Shown here piece by piece: positions 35,411-44,015 of a stretch of 64,000 nt of DNA; position 1 is the stretch's first letter; each line of letters begins with the position of its first letter. Both the position numbers and the translations under genes were made by a program. This DNA is from Streptococcus sp. S5. Its GTDB lineage: Bacteria; Bacillota; Bacilli; Lactobacillales; Streptococcaceae. The notes beneath the pieces are model-generated. The model was not told the DNA's origin. It ran no database searches and saw only the letters and a program-made list of their open reading frames with translations. The stretch is from the NCBI RefSeq assembly GCF_034134805.1, contig NZ_CP139419.1:930001-994000 (forward strand), read 5' to 3'.

Positions 35411-36064
35411 ATGAAGATACTAATCGTAGAAGATGAAGTCCTGATTCGCGAAGGGATGAGCGACTATCTCATGGAATGTGGCTATGAGGTCTTTGAAGCA
35501 GGTGATGGGCAGGAGGCCCTGGACCTCTTTCACAGAGAGGCGCCGGATCTAGTTTTGCTGGATATCCAGCTCCCTATCCTCAATGGCTTGGAAGTGCTCA
35601 AGACTATCCGGAAGACCAGCTCGGTTCCTGTCCTCATGCTGACGGCCTTCCATGATGAAGACTATAAGTTGACGGCCTTTGGAGAGTTGGCGGACGGCTA
35701 CCTGGAAAAACCCTTCTCCTTGTCCCTCTTGAAGGTCCGTATCGAAGCTATTTTTAAAAAGCTTCAGCCTTCCCGAGTCTTCACCTATGGAGAGGCATGG
35801 GTGGATTTTGAGAGCTACACAGCCAGTCTTGCTGGGCAAGCCATCTCCATGAATGCCAAGGAGTTGGAAATCTTGGAATACCTGCTCCAGCATGAAGGCA
35901 AGGCCCGGACCCGCTCTCAGATCCTCGATGCCGTCTGGAAGGAGACAGAGGAGATTCCTTTTGATCGGGTGATCGATGTCTATATCAAGGAACTACGAAA
36001 AAAACTAGAGCTGGACTGTATCGTTACGGTACGCAATGTCGGCTATAAATTGGAGAGACCATGA
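35411..36064 (+). CDS. vncR: OmpR-family response regulator, VncR-like
   Basis: A 217-residue regulator. The receiver domain (1-118) begins MKILIVEDEVLIREGM, with the phosphorylated Asp in LVLLDIQLP (about residue 52) and the conserved Lys in LEKPFS. A winged-helix DNA-binding domain (about 125-215) ends RVIDVYIKELRKKL and VRNVGYKLE. Its stop overlaps the vncS start by four bases (ATGA). VncRS was once linked to vancomycin tolerance in pneumococcus, a claim later disputed. Here it most likely controls the vex genes beside it. Confidence 0.9.
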   Translation: MKILIVEDEVLIREGMSDYLMECGYEVFEAGDGQEALDLFHREAPDLVLLDIQLPILNGLEVLKTIRKTSSVPVLMLTAFHDEDYKLTAFGELADGYLEKPFSLSLLKVRIEAIFKKLQPSRVFTYGEAWVDFESYTASLAGQAISMNAKELEILEYLLQHEGKARTRSQILDAVWKETEEIPFDRVIDVYIKELRKKLELDCIVTVRNVGYKLERP

Positions 36065-37386
36065 CCAAACGGAGTATCTTTGCAAAGATCTTTCTGATCA
36101 CCTTTGCCCTTTTTAGTGGCTTAGTAATCCTTCTACACGCTTCGGTTTACTTTATTTTCCCGTCGACCTATATCGAGTCCCAGCGCCAGACGATTTTGAA
36201 GAAATCCCAGGCCTTGGCTAAGAGTTTTCAAGGCCAGGAAGAAGGAACCATTGAGTCGGTCATTGATCTTTATTCCAAGACCAATGATATCAAGGTCTCG
36301 ATCAAGGGCAAGGAAAAACAAAATGCCCTAGAGGTCAAGGATGACTTGCTCCTGAACCCGGATAGCCAGAACAATTCCCTGGTCATTGAGGAGCGAAAGA
36401 TCCAGACTAAAGAGGGGAAGGACTTGACCTTGCAATTCTTAGCAACTGTCGATTCCCAAAAGGAAGCGCGGGACATCAGTCTGGGCTTTCTTCCCTATAG
36501 TCTTCTGGCTTCCTTTGTTCTGTCACTCCTTGCCTCCTATCTCTATGCCCGCATGATTTCTGCTCCGATCCTGGAGATCAAGCAGATGACCAAGCGGATG
36601 AAGCGTTTGGATCGGACGGCCAGTCTTCCCATTCATTCGCAGGATGAGATCGGCGTCCTCAAGCAACAGATCAACGACCTCTATCATCATCTCCTAGAAG
36701 TGATCGACAATCTAGAGCAGCAGAAACAGGAAAATCTGAAATTGGAGCAGATGAAGGTCGAATTTCTACGTGGGGCCTCGCATGAGCTCAAGACGCCTCT
36801 GGCCAGCTTGAAGATTATCCTAGAAAATATGCGGGATAAGATCGGCCGCTACAAGGACCGGGACCGCTATCTGTCGGTCTCCCTCGATATCGTCGATGAG
36901 ATGAACCAGATCGTCCTAGAAATCCTGTCCCTGTCCTCTGTCCAAGAATTGGCCGGAGACAAGGAATGGATCCAGTTGGATCAGGTCGTAGAGCGGATCC
37001 TCGACCAGTACAAGGTCTTGGCTCAATCTCGCTCGCTCATGATTGACAATCAAATCCCTGACAAAGCCGTCTATATGGACCCAGCGATTCTAAAATTGGT
37101 TCTCTCAAATGTTATCAGTAATGCCGTCAAACATTCGGATGCCGGTGGAGAGATCCAGCTCCGTCTCGAAGAGGAAGGGACGCACTTGGCGATTGAAAAT
37201 ACCAGCCAGGAAATGGTAGAGACCGCTGAAATGCCAATGACCGCTAGCCGTCAGAAGAAGGAAGGCGGCTTGGGACTCTTTGTGGTCCAACACTTGCTAG
37301 ACCATGAAGAGCTGGCCTACCAATTTGATAAAACGGCTATGGGCTTGCGCTTCCGTATGGAACTGCCCAAAGATCCACAAGAATAA
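36061..37386 (+). CDS. vncS: Sensor histidine kinase, VncS-like
   Basis: A 441-residue kinase with two membrane helices (about 9-35 and 145-168) enclosing a roughly 110-residue outer sensor domain, then a HAMP region. The H box is FLRGASHELKTPLASLK (phosphorylated His near 247), the N box NVISNAVKHS, and the G box GGLGLFVVQHL. Start ATG overlaps the vncR stop. The full set of kinase motifs suggests an active enzyme. Repeat copy R3 begins five bases after its stop and may serve as terminator. Confidence 0.9.
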   Translation: MTKRSIFAKIFLITFALFSGLVILLHASVYFIFPSTYIESQRQTILKKSQALAKSFQGQEEGTIESVIDLYSKTNDIKVSIKGKEKQNALEVKDDLLLNPDSQNNSLVIEERKIQTKEGKDLTLQFLATVDSQKEARDISLGFLPYSLLASFVLSLLASYLYARMISAPILEIKQMTKRMKRLDRTASLPIHSQDEIGVLKQQINDLYHHLLEVIDNLEQQKQENLKLEQMKVEFLRGASHELKTPLASLKIILENMRDKIGRYKDRDRYLSVSLDIVDEMNQIVLEILSLSSVQELAGDKEWIQLDQVVERILDQYKVLAQSRSLMIDNQIPDKAVYMDPAILKLVLSNVISNAVKHSDAGGEIQLRLEEEGTHLAIENTSQEMVETAEMPMTASRQKKEGGLGLFVVQHLLDHEELAYQFDKTAMGLRFRMELPKDPQE

Positions 37387-37390
37387 AAAG

Positions 37391-37563
37391 AGGCTGGGAC
37401 AAAAGTCCTAGCCTCTCAATTATTTTTGGATTGTTGAGCAAGACGCAGTGGTTGAGTGGGCTCTACTACGCTGATTTCATCAGCTTTTACAGCCCTACTC
37501 AACTGTGCGGAGGTGGGACGACGAAATCGAATTCTAACGAATTACCGATTTCTGTCCCACTCT
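37391..37563 (+). repeat. 170-bp dispersed repeat, full copy R3
   Basis: Same extent and boundary hairpins as R2. A 71-codon reading frame inside it is not a gene. The rest of the gap to 37741 is AT-rich with nothing recognised. Confidence 0.9.
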
Positions 37564-37751
37564 CAAGAAATAGAATTCCTAGGAAATCATTGAATTATCA
37601 ATCACCCTACCAAGTTTTTCTGAGTTACTTGAAAAGTCTAACTTAATTTGACAATTTAGGTTCTTAAACGTCTCTAGTTAATCAACTAAAAATTATAACT
37701 AGCTGGGTGTTATCTAATCTCCCCTCATTTTTAAGTTATTATCATTTTTGA

Positions 37752-37757
37752 TATAAT
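37752..37757 (+). promoter_or_regulatory. -10 of the BCCT transporter gene
   Basis: TATAAT 24 bases before the start codon, with AAGGAG (37770-37775) as ribosome site. No clear -35. Confidence 0.5.
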
Positions 37758-37780
37758 GGTAGAGAATGAAAGGAGATTTT

Positions 37781-39331
37781 ATGTCAACTAAAAATTTAAC
37801 GCCGGTCTTAAAAACCTCTTTTGTGCTACTGGCTATCCTGGTCCTTCTTGGTATTGTTATGCCTGACGGCTACCAAGTTTGGTCAGAACAACTAAGGGAA
37901 GTTATTTCAGATAAACTTGGCTGGTTTTACTTATTACTGGTCACGTCAATCGTTCTACTTTGTGGCTTTTTCCTGGTTAGTCCCGTTGGGCAAATCAAAC
38001 TGGGGGAACCCAATTCGGTGCCTGAACACTCTACTATCTCTTGGATTGCCATGATATTTTCTGCTGGAATGGGAATCGGCCTTGTCTTCTACGGTGCCGC
38101 AGAGCCCTTATCCCATTATGCCATTTCAACGGTACGAGCTACCCCAGGGTCGCAGGAAGCCTTAGCCGATGCTTTCCGTTACACTTTCTTTCACTGGGGC
38201 ATCCATGCCTGGGCAATATATGCTTTAATCGCCCTGGCCCTTGCCTACTTTGGTTTCCGAAAAAAAGAGAAATATCTTTTATCGGTTACCTTAAAGCCCT
38301 TGTTTGGTAAAAAAACAAACGGTAGCCTTGGTAAGATCGTAGATACGATTACAGTGGTCGCTACTGTTATCGGGGTGGCAACCACTCTTGGTTTTGGGGC
38401 AGCCCAAATCAATGGGGGACTCAACTACCTCTTTGGTATTCCAAACAATGCCCTTGTGCAAGTTATTATCATAATTATCACAACCATCCTCTTTACCATT
38501 TCAGCCCTTTCTGGTCTTGGAAAAGGGGTAAAAATCTTATCAAACACCAATCTTATTTTAGCGGTTGGACTACTCGCCATCACCATAATCATCGGTCCCA
38601 CAGTCCAGATTTTTAATACCTTGACCGATAGTATCGGACTGTATATTTCCAATTTCTTCCGTATGAGTTTCAGTGCTGGTTCCTTTGGTCAATACAATCG
38701 TGACTGGATCAATACTTGGACGATTTTCTATTGGGCTTGGTGGATTTCTTGGTCACCATTCGTGGGAGTTTTTATTGCCAGAATTTCTAAAGGACGTAGT
38801 ATCAGACAATTTCTATCCATCGTCTTATTAGCACCGACTGTATTAAGCTTTTTATGGTTTTCTACCTTTGGAACACTTTCAACGCATGTTCAATCACTTG
38901 GAAATGTAGATTTAACACAGTTTCCAAGTGAGCAGACCTTGTTTGCAACCTTCAGTCAACTGCCATTTGGTTTTATTGCCTCCGTTGTTGCCATCATCTT
39001 GATCATTACCTTCTTTATCACGTCAGCAGACTCTGCGACCTATGTGCTAGCTATGCTCTCTGATGATGGGAATCTCAAACCAAAGAATAACCTTAAAATC
39101 TTCTGGGGCGTACTCCTTGCGACTATTGCCATCGTCTTACTTCTTTCAGGGGGCTTAGTAGCCTTGCAAAATACGCTGATTATCGTAGCCTTTCCATTTT
39201 CACTCATCATGGTACTGATCATGGTTTCCCTAGTCATTGAATTGCTACACGAAAAAGACAAGATGGGACTGTCAATCACACCGACACGATACCCTAAAAA
39301 AGATCAACCCTTCAAATCTTATGAAGAATAA
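37781..39331 (+). CDS. BCCT-family betaine/choline/carnitine transporter
   Basis: 516 residues from ATG 37781, five bases after AAGGAG. About twelve membrane helices. Family motifs: GMGIGLVFYGAAEPLSHY (about 95-112), FFHWGIHAWAIYALIALA (about 137-154), and the substrate-box region TWTIFYWAWWISWSPFVGVFIARISKGR (about 313-340) with its tryptophan cage. It should import a compatible solute such as glycine betaine with sodium or protons for osmoprotection. Streptococci mostly use ABC systems for this, and the flanking repeat and IS remnant suggest acquisition. The exact substrate is not readable. Confidence 0.92.
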   Translation: MSTKNLTPVLKTSFVLLAILVLLGIVMPDGYQVWSEQLREVISDKLGWFYLLLVTSIVLLCGFFLVSPVGQIKLGEPNSVPEHSTISWIAMIFSAGMGIGLVFYGAAEPLSHYAISTVRATPGSQEALADAFRYTFFHWGIHAWAIYALIALALAYFGFRKKEKYLLSVTLKPLFGKKTNGSLGKIVDTITVVATVIGVATTLGFGAAQINGGLNYLFGIPNNALVQVIIIIITTILFTISALSGLGKGVKILSNTNLILAVGLLAITIIIGPTVQIFNTLTDSIGLYISNFFRMSFSAGSFGQYNRDWINTWTIFYWAWWISWSPFVGVFIARISKGRSIRQFLSIVLLAPTVLSFLWFSTFGTLSTHVQSLGNVDLTQFPSEQTLFATFSQLPFGFIASVVAIILIITFFITSADSATYVLAMLSDDGNLKPKNNLKIFWGVLLATIAIVLLLSGGLVALQNTLIIVAFPFSLIMVLIMVSLVIELLHEKDKMGLSITPTRYPKKDQPFKSYEE

Positions 39332-39353
39332 ATAACCCAATTTGTAAAATTAA

Positions 39354-39513
39354 GCTAGACAGAAAAAGCCTATGTTAGGCTCAGATAAACACCACATTTG
39401 TCTGAAAGGAACTAACATAAATGACCTATACTCATCTTACCACAAACGAGCTTGTAACGATAGAGGCTTACTATCAAGAAAACATAATAAAAATTAATAT
39501 AAAAAGTGTCTAA
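39354..39513 (+). mobile_element. IS30-family insertion sequence remnant
   Basis: ATG 39421 opens MTYTHLTTNELVTIEAYYQE, the recognisable N-terminus of streptococcal IS30-type transposases, which are normally over 300 residues. After about 21 matching residues the frame runs into unrelated AT-rich sequence and stops at 39513. The 67 bases before it look like the IS left end. Only this 5' stub remains. Confidence 0.75.
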
Positions 39514-39536
39514 AATACATATTTAGACACTTTTTT
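39502..39536 (+). terminator. Terminator upstream of the ion-channel gene
   Basis: AAAAGTGTCTAAA (39502-39514) pairs with TTTAGACACTTTT (39522-39534), followed by TT. Confidence 0.75.
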
Positions 39537-39577
39537 ATGCTATAATTTTCATTAACACTATAACAAAGGAGAACCAA

Positions 39578-39901
39578 ATGAAACGTTTAAATACTCTATT
39601 TCATATTATAAAAGTTACAGGATTTAATCAATTTTTGATAAGTTTTGTAAGTTTTATTTTTATTTCAGGAGGAATACTTTTATTAGTTGAACCTCAAATA
39701 AGTAATTACTGGGATGGACTATGGTATGCTTTTGTCACATCAACAACAGTAGGTTACGGAGATATACTAGCTACTACTCTAATCGGACGTATTACTAGCG
39801 TCTTTTTAACTGTATATGGACTTATTTTTTTTGGATGCTTATCAGCCGTAATTGTCAATTACTACAGCAAATTAAATACACCTAATAATAAAACTGACTA
39901 A
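39578..39901 (+). CDS. Small two-helix potassium-channel-like protein
   Basis: 107 residues: a first helix (about 18-37), a pore helix and selectivity filter WYAFVTSTTVGYGD (about 48-61), and a second helix (about 68-92). TVGYGD is the canonical potassium filter, so this is a minimal KcsA/Kir-like subunit without a regulatory domain; four would form a pore. AAAGGAG precedes the ATG. Low G+C and isolated position between an IS stub and a gene fragment suggest recent transfer. It may cooperate with the BCCT transporter in osmotic responses, but that is conjecture. Confidence 0.85.
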   Translation: MKRLNTLFHIIKVTGFNQFLISFVSFIFISGGILLLVEPQISNYWDGLWYAFVTSTTVGYGDILATTLIGRITSVFLTVYGLIFFGCLSAVIVNYYSKLNTPNNKTD

Positions 39902-39913
39902 CATATTTCTTAG

Positions 39914-40190
39914 TTACTGTAAAAAATAATTCTTTCTCTGCCAATTCCAAACGGCTACAATTTCCTGACCTCGCGATACTTCTTGACTATCCTCTCCAGT
40001 CTGAACAAGATTACCATCTTCGACATCATCTAAGTCTAATTCTTTCTTGATAGTCTTGAAGAGTTTGCCAAATCCAATCTGTCGTTTCCGATAAAGTCCC
40101 TCAAACAAATCACCCGTTATCCGTTCTTTCGTCTCTTCAGACAAGACAATCACTTGTTTGTCATTCTCTTTCTCGACATCAAATGGATTT
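39914..40190 (-). pseudogene. C-terminal fragment of an unidentified gene
   Basis: On the minus strand the frame is open from NPFDVEKENDKQVIV (about 40190), with a stop codon directly before it and no ribosome site. It continues through SEETKERITGDLFEGLYRKR, then KLFKTIKKELDLDDVEDGN, to WNWQRKNYFLQ and the stop at 39914. It looks like the tail of a longer cytoplasmic protein whose 5' part was lost near repeat R4. I do not recognise the family. A short real gene starting at an internal ATG (40153) is less likely. Confidence 0.5.
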
Positions 40191-40213
40191 TACTAATATT
40201 TCTCAAAATTATG

Positions 40214-40387
40214 AGGCTGGGACAAAAGTCCTAGCCTCTTTATTGTTTTTGGATTGTCGAGCAAGACGCAGTGGTTGAGTGGGCTCTACTACGCTGATTT
40301 CATCAGCTTTTACTGCCCTACTCAACTGTGCGGAGGTGGGACGACGAAATCGAATTCTAACGAATTACCGATTTCTGTCCCACTCTC
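40214..40387 (+). repeat. 170-bp dispersed repeat, full copy R4
   Basis: It matches R2 and R3 from AGGCTGGGACAAAAG to GTCCCACTCTC. It lies at the 3' end of the minus-strand ABC genes, where its end hairpin may terminate them. Confidence 0.9.
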
Positions 40388-40393
40388 TTGTAT

Positions 40394-41083
40394 TTAATCA
40401 ACCTTTTCTACCTTTAGCAATTGGCCATGTTTTAATTCATAAATGGTATCCACATAGGTCAGGATGGAGCGGTCATGGGTCACCATGATGGCGCTCTTGT
40501 TTTTGGATTTGACTTCTTTTCGGATCAATTGGGCGATTTCTTGCCCTCGATCTGGGTCTAGGCTAGCCGTTGGTTCATCGGCTAAAATGACCTGCGGATT
40601 TCCGATGAAGGCGCGAGCAATGGCTGCCCGTTGTTTTTGCCCACCGGACATCTGATTCGGGTATTGGTGGTAACAAGCTTCGATGTCCAGATCTGCCAAA
40701 AAAGCCTTGACTTCCTCATGGCGTTTTTTCTTGTCCTTTTCCCCCTTCAATTTGGCCACCAGTTCTAACTGGTCACCGATTTTCATATAGGAGAGGAGCT
40801 GGTGATCTTGAAAGATAAAGCCGAGCAATTCCAGCCGTTTTTGCGTCCACTGGCCTTGGTTGAGGCCGGTTAAGTCTTGGCCAGCGATAGAAATCCGCCC
40901 CTCGTCCGCTGATAAGAGTAAACCAGCGATAGCTAAGAGAGTGGATTTACCAGATCCTGAAGGGCCCAAGATCGCGACAAATTCGTTGGATTCGACGCTT
41001 AAATTCAGCTGGTTGAGGACATGGTGCATCTGGTTGCCATCGGCGTAGGATTTTCTGATATTTTCTAATGCGATAATGGCCAT
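40394..41083 (-). CDS. ABC transporter ATPase (LolD/MacB type)
   Basis: 229 residues from the ATG at 41083, one base after the permease stop and just behind GGAG; an earlier in-frame start would lie inside the permease gene. Walker A LGPSGSGKSTLL, signature MSGGQKQRAAIARAF, Walker [13 protein letters not shown] and switch VTHD are complete. With the adjacent FtsX-type permease it forms an export-type pair resembling small peptide or bacteriocin efflux modules. No regulator or peptide gene is adjacent. Confidence 0.92.
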   Translation of the reverse strand: MAIIALENIRKSYADGNQMHHVLNQLNLSVESNEFVAILGPSGSGKSTLLAIAGLLLSADEGRISIAGQDLTGLNQGQWTQKRLELLGFIFQDHQLLSYMKIGDQLELVAKLKGEKDKKKRHEEVKAFLADLDIEACYHQYPNQMSGGQKQRAAIARAFIGNPQVILADEPTASLDPDRGQEIAQLIRKEVKSKNKSAIMVTHDRSILTYVDTIYELKHGQLLKVEKVD

Positions 41084-41084
41084 C

Positions 41085-42188
41085 TTATTCTCCATTTCCA
41101 CCAATGACTTCGATTGGATCTACTTTTTTGATTTTGACAAGGGACAAGGCACCACACAAAATAGAGGTCAGGATAAAGCTAACTGAAATGGTGAGGTTGT
41201 CTTTCAGGGTCATAAAGGAAGGGACGCTATTGGGTAAAAATGGCACCATCATGGTTGCCAGGCCAAGACCAAGCAGTACTCCGATGAGGGAGATGATGGT
41301 GAGCTGGGATAGTTGGACATAGGTAATCTGGCTCATGGACATGCCAATGGCCTTCAAGACGCCGAACTGTTTCAACTTCTGCAGGGTCAGGATATAGAAG
41401 AAGACCCCAAGGATAGCAGAGGAAGCGAGTAGCAGCACCCACGTGATCATCCGTAGCGTCAGGTTTTGAGCCTTGTAGCCAGGGATTTTATCGATCACTT
41501 GCTTCTTATCAGCCACCATTAAGTTACTGGATAGATCGCTAGAAGTGATGCTCTTCTTGGTCACAAGGGTTTGGGCTTGCCATTGATAGCTTGGATCTGT
41601 TTTTTGCCGCATGCCTGTGTAGGTATCCGAGCTGATGAAACCAATCTCGCTATAGCCGTATTTGGCATTTTTCGCGAAGGCCACGACCTTGAGTTTTTGC
41701 TTAGAGGTTTTATCGATCACTTGATCGCCGACTTGGATCCCTTCATCCTCTTTGAAAGAACTGTCCAAAATGACCTCGTTTTTCTTTAAGTCGGAGATCT
41801 TGAGGTCGGTATCTTCTATGATTGGATTGAGGATTTCTTCTTCGTTGTGATCGGTCGCGAAGTAGGTGATATCCAGAGTATTGGAATCCTCTGATTTTGA
41901 GACGGTTGCTCGCTGGATGGACAAGCCCGAATAGTCCATCCCCTCTATCTTTTGGACCTCATCTAAATCCTTCACCTTAATAGTTGAAAAGGGGATAATC
42001 CCTTCTGAATCCGTCGAAAGGATGTAGTGCAGCGACCCATAGTTATCGATTTGGGCCGATACCGACCGGCCCAGTCCATTTGTCAGACCGGACAAGAATA
42101 CCACCATAAACATGAGGATGGTAATGAGGAGTTCAATCAGGATAAACTTCTTGGGTTGGTATTTAATTTCATTCCATGCGATTTTCAT
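41085..42188 (-). CDS. FtsX-type ABC permease (HrtB/DevC-like)
   Basis: 367 residues from the ATG at 42188 behind AAGGAG. Helix 1 lies at about 19-40, an outer domain follows, and three C-terminal helices (about 245-270, 295-320 and 328-350) end in KVDPIEVIGGNGE. The N-terminal MKIAWNEIKYQPKKFILIELLI resembles DevC/HrtB-type permeases, including haem exporters. The cargo is not evident. A hairpin (AGGTGC with GCACCT, about 42206-42229) and an extended TATGAT-type -10 lie upstream on the minus strand. Confidence 0.85.
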   Translation of the reverse strand: MKIAWNEIKYQPKKFILIELLITILMFMVVFLSGLTNGLGRSVSAQIDNYGSLHYILSTDSEGIIPFSTIKVKDLDEVQKIEGMDYSGLSIQRATVSKSEDSNTLDITYFATDHNEEEILNPIIEDTDLKISDLKKNEVILDSSFKEDEGIQVGDQVIDKTSKQKLKVVAFAKNAKYGYSEIGFISSDTYTGMRQKTDPSYQWQAQTLVTKKSITSSDLSSNLMVADKKQVIDKIPGYKAQNLTLRMITWVLLLASSAILGVFFYILTLQKLKQFGVLKAIGMSMSQITYVQLSQLTIISLIGVLLGLGLATMMVPFLPNSVPSFMTLKDNLTISVSFILTSILCGALSLVKIKKVDPIEVIGGNGE

Positions 42189-42260
42189 ATTCGTTCTCCT
42201 TTTAGCACGGAGGTGCTCGAGTAGCTCGGCACCTAAACATACTCTACCATCATACCACAA

Positions 42261-42638
42261 GTGGGGGGATAATAGGAGGCTGGTGTTTGGTAAAGTATGA
42301 AGGAATCAAAAATTATTGAATGATAAATAATGAAATTATATTTTTCTAAAAAAAGAAACGTTTTCCGGAAAGTTAAGAGTTTGCTCTGATGAATATTCAA
42401 GACTTAATTTAAGATTTTTAAAATTTTGTTATTTTTCAAATTACTGGTTTTAGGGGATTTCGCAATCGATAAATAAACAATTGATAGATGAGTCACATTG
42501 TATTTGACATTAAATGGACATTGGCAATGTTTTGGAAGAAAATAAGTAGAGGAGTAAGTGACTCTGTTGTTATAAGAAAAATGTGAGGATTCTTTTAGTT
42601 TGTCCTTAAATTTAGCTCTCCTTATAGCCACACATCAT
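42261..42638. other. Gene-poor AT-rich gap
   Basis: Apart from the 5' region of the minus-strand permease up to about 42260 I see no convincing gene. A 75-codon minus-strand frame at 42404-42631 lacks a ribosome site and has no recognisable sequence. Confidence 0.5.
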
Positions 42639-42680
42639 TTGATTTAGAGAAATAAACATGCTACAATGAAAGCGTATACA
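42639..42680 (+). promoter_or_regulatory. Promoter with overlapping cre site, first surface-repeat gene
   Basis: TTGATT (42639-42644), a 17-base spacer and TACAAT (42662-42667), with TG just upstream. TGAAAGCGTATACA (42667-42680) matches the cre pattern with one mismatch and covers the transcript start, so CcpA would repress. Confidence 0.75.
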
Positions 42681-42702
42681 AAAATATAAGGAGGACATGA
42701 AA

Positions 42703-43644
42703 ATGAAAAAAACAACTAAGTTTTTGCTAGGTGGAGTATTAGGAATATTGCTTTTAATTCCAGTATCTCAAGCTAAGGCTGATTGGCATCAAGATAATGT
42801 TGGTTGGTGGTATTCACTAAATAATGGTTCTTATTATAAAAACACTGAAGCTAAAATAAACGGGAAGTGGTATAAATTTGATGACAGAGGTTATATGATG
42901 ACCGGCTGGCAGCTAATATGGGAGCGTAATGATAGTAGGTGGGGGATAATAAAAAACTGGTCTTATTTTGATCCAGTAAATGGTGATCAAAAGATTGGCT
43001 GGCAAAATATAGATGGAAAGTGGTATTACCTTACTAGAGATGGGGCACTTATGGGTAAACAATATATAGATGGAAAACATTATTATTTTGACCCAGTTAA
43101 TGCTGATATGAAAACTGGTTGGATTTCCAAACAAGAGAATTCAGATACAAATTGGTATTATTATGACCCCGTAAGTGGAGCATTAGTAAAGGGTTGGCAA
43201 AATATAGACGGTAAATGGTATTACTTTCAACATAGTGCGTTAAAAGGTTCCCAGAATTTAGATGGAAAAAATTATTATTTCGACCCGGTTAACTGCGATA
43301 TGCAAACGGGTTGGGTAACCAGAGAAAAGGCCTCTGCTACAAGAAAATATTATTACGACCTAGAAAGTGGGGAACAGCTATCAGGTTGGCAAGACATAGA
43401 TGGGAAAAGGTATTACTTTGGTGAGTATGGGGCATCCAGTGGTCGTATATATATAGAAGGAAAACAATATTATTTTGATTCAGATACTTGTGAATTGAAA
43501 ATAGGATGGTTAGAGTTAGGTAAATATAAATATTATGCAGATCCAAATGATGGTGGTGCATTTGCATCAAATAAAACTTTAATAATAGACGGTGTTTCAT
43601 ACACATTCGATTATGGAGGTACTCTTATTAACAATGTACCTTAA
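42703..43644 (+). CDS. Secreted choline/glucan-binding-repeat protein, copy 1
   Basis: 313 residues from ATG 42703, eight bases after GAGG and aligned with the paralogue; the ATG at 42697 is too close. The signal peptide KKTTKFLLGGVLGILLLIPVSQAKA is followed by DWHQDNVGWWY. The whole mature protein consists of about ten cell-wall-binding repeats of the GWQNIDGKWYYL / YYFDPVNADMKTGW type. There is no catalytic domain and no LPXTG, so attachment would be by binding choline on teichoic acids or by glucan. Repeat-only proteins of this kind exist in pneumococcus (CbpC/F/J group). Role unknown; adhesion or immune evasion is possible. Confidence 0.85.
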   Translation: MKKTTKFLLGGVLGILLLIPVSQAKADWHQDNVGWWYSLNNGSYYKNTEAKINGKWYKFDDRGYMMTGWQLIWERNDSRWGIIKNWSYFDPVNGDQKIGWQNIDGKWYYLTRDGALMGKQYIDGKHYYFDPVNADMKTGWISKQENSDTNWYYYDPVSGALVKGWQNIDGKWYYFQHSALKGSQNLDGKNYYFDPVNCDMQTGWVTREKASATRKYYYDLESGEQLSGWQDIDGKRYYFGEYGASSGRIYIEGKQYYFDSDTCELKIGWLELGKYKYYADPNDGGAFASNKTLIIDGVSYTFDYGGTLINNVP

Positions 43645-43652
43645 TTGATCAG

Positions 43653-43695
43653 CACCTTGAAAGTTAGATTTTTTTCTAACTGTCAAGGTGTTTTT
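43653..43695 (+). terminator. Terminator, surface-repeat gene 1
   Basis: CACCTTGAAAGTTAG (43653-43667) pairs with CTAACTGTCAAGGTG (43676-43690) over 13 of 15 positions, followed by TTTTT. The next 250 bases hold no gene. Confidence 0.85.
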
Positions 43696-43952
43696 AACTA
43701 TGATGATAAAGAATTTTATAATATAACCAGAGTGAGTTATTAGGTAGTTAATAAGCTTCATTTATAATCATTGATAAAGTCAGTTGCTAAAAATTTAATA
43801 ATAGAGCAGGTTATTTCTTTAATTACTTTTAGATAATATCTTATATAATTTTATCTAAAAGTGGATACTGATAGCCTTTAAAAGGATAAATAAAAAGAGA
43901 GTGCTTTATAATTGAATTCGTTGACAGCGACCTCTCTATATCCATACATCAT

Positions 43953-43994
43953 TTGATTTAGAGAAATAAACATGTTACAATGAAAGCGTATACA
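43953..43994 (+). promoter_or_regulatory. Promoter with overlapping cre site, second surface-repeat gene
   Basis: TTGATT (43953-43958), 17-base spacer, TACAAT (43976-43981), then TGAAAGCGTATACA (43981-43994). Nearly identical to the promoter of copy 1. Confidence 0.75.
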
Positions 43995-44015
43995 AAATAT
44001 AAGGAGGAAATAAAA

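Noticed and set aside
37431-37646. A 71-codon frame starting MLSKTQWLSGLYYADF
   Set aside because: It lies mostly in dispersed repeat R3. The same peptide frame recurs with the repeat and lacks a ribosome site.
42404-42631. A 75-codon minus-strand frame in the gap before the surface-repeat genes
   Set aside because: No ribosome site, AT-driven composition, no recognisable family.
43980-44015. Longer N-terminus for the second surface-repeat protein (MKAYTKYKEEIK...)
   Set aside because: The ATG overlaps the -10 hexamer and precedes the AAGGAGG; the paralogue supports the start at 44016.
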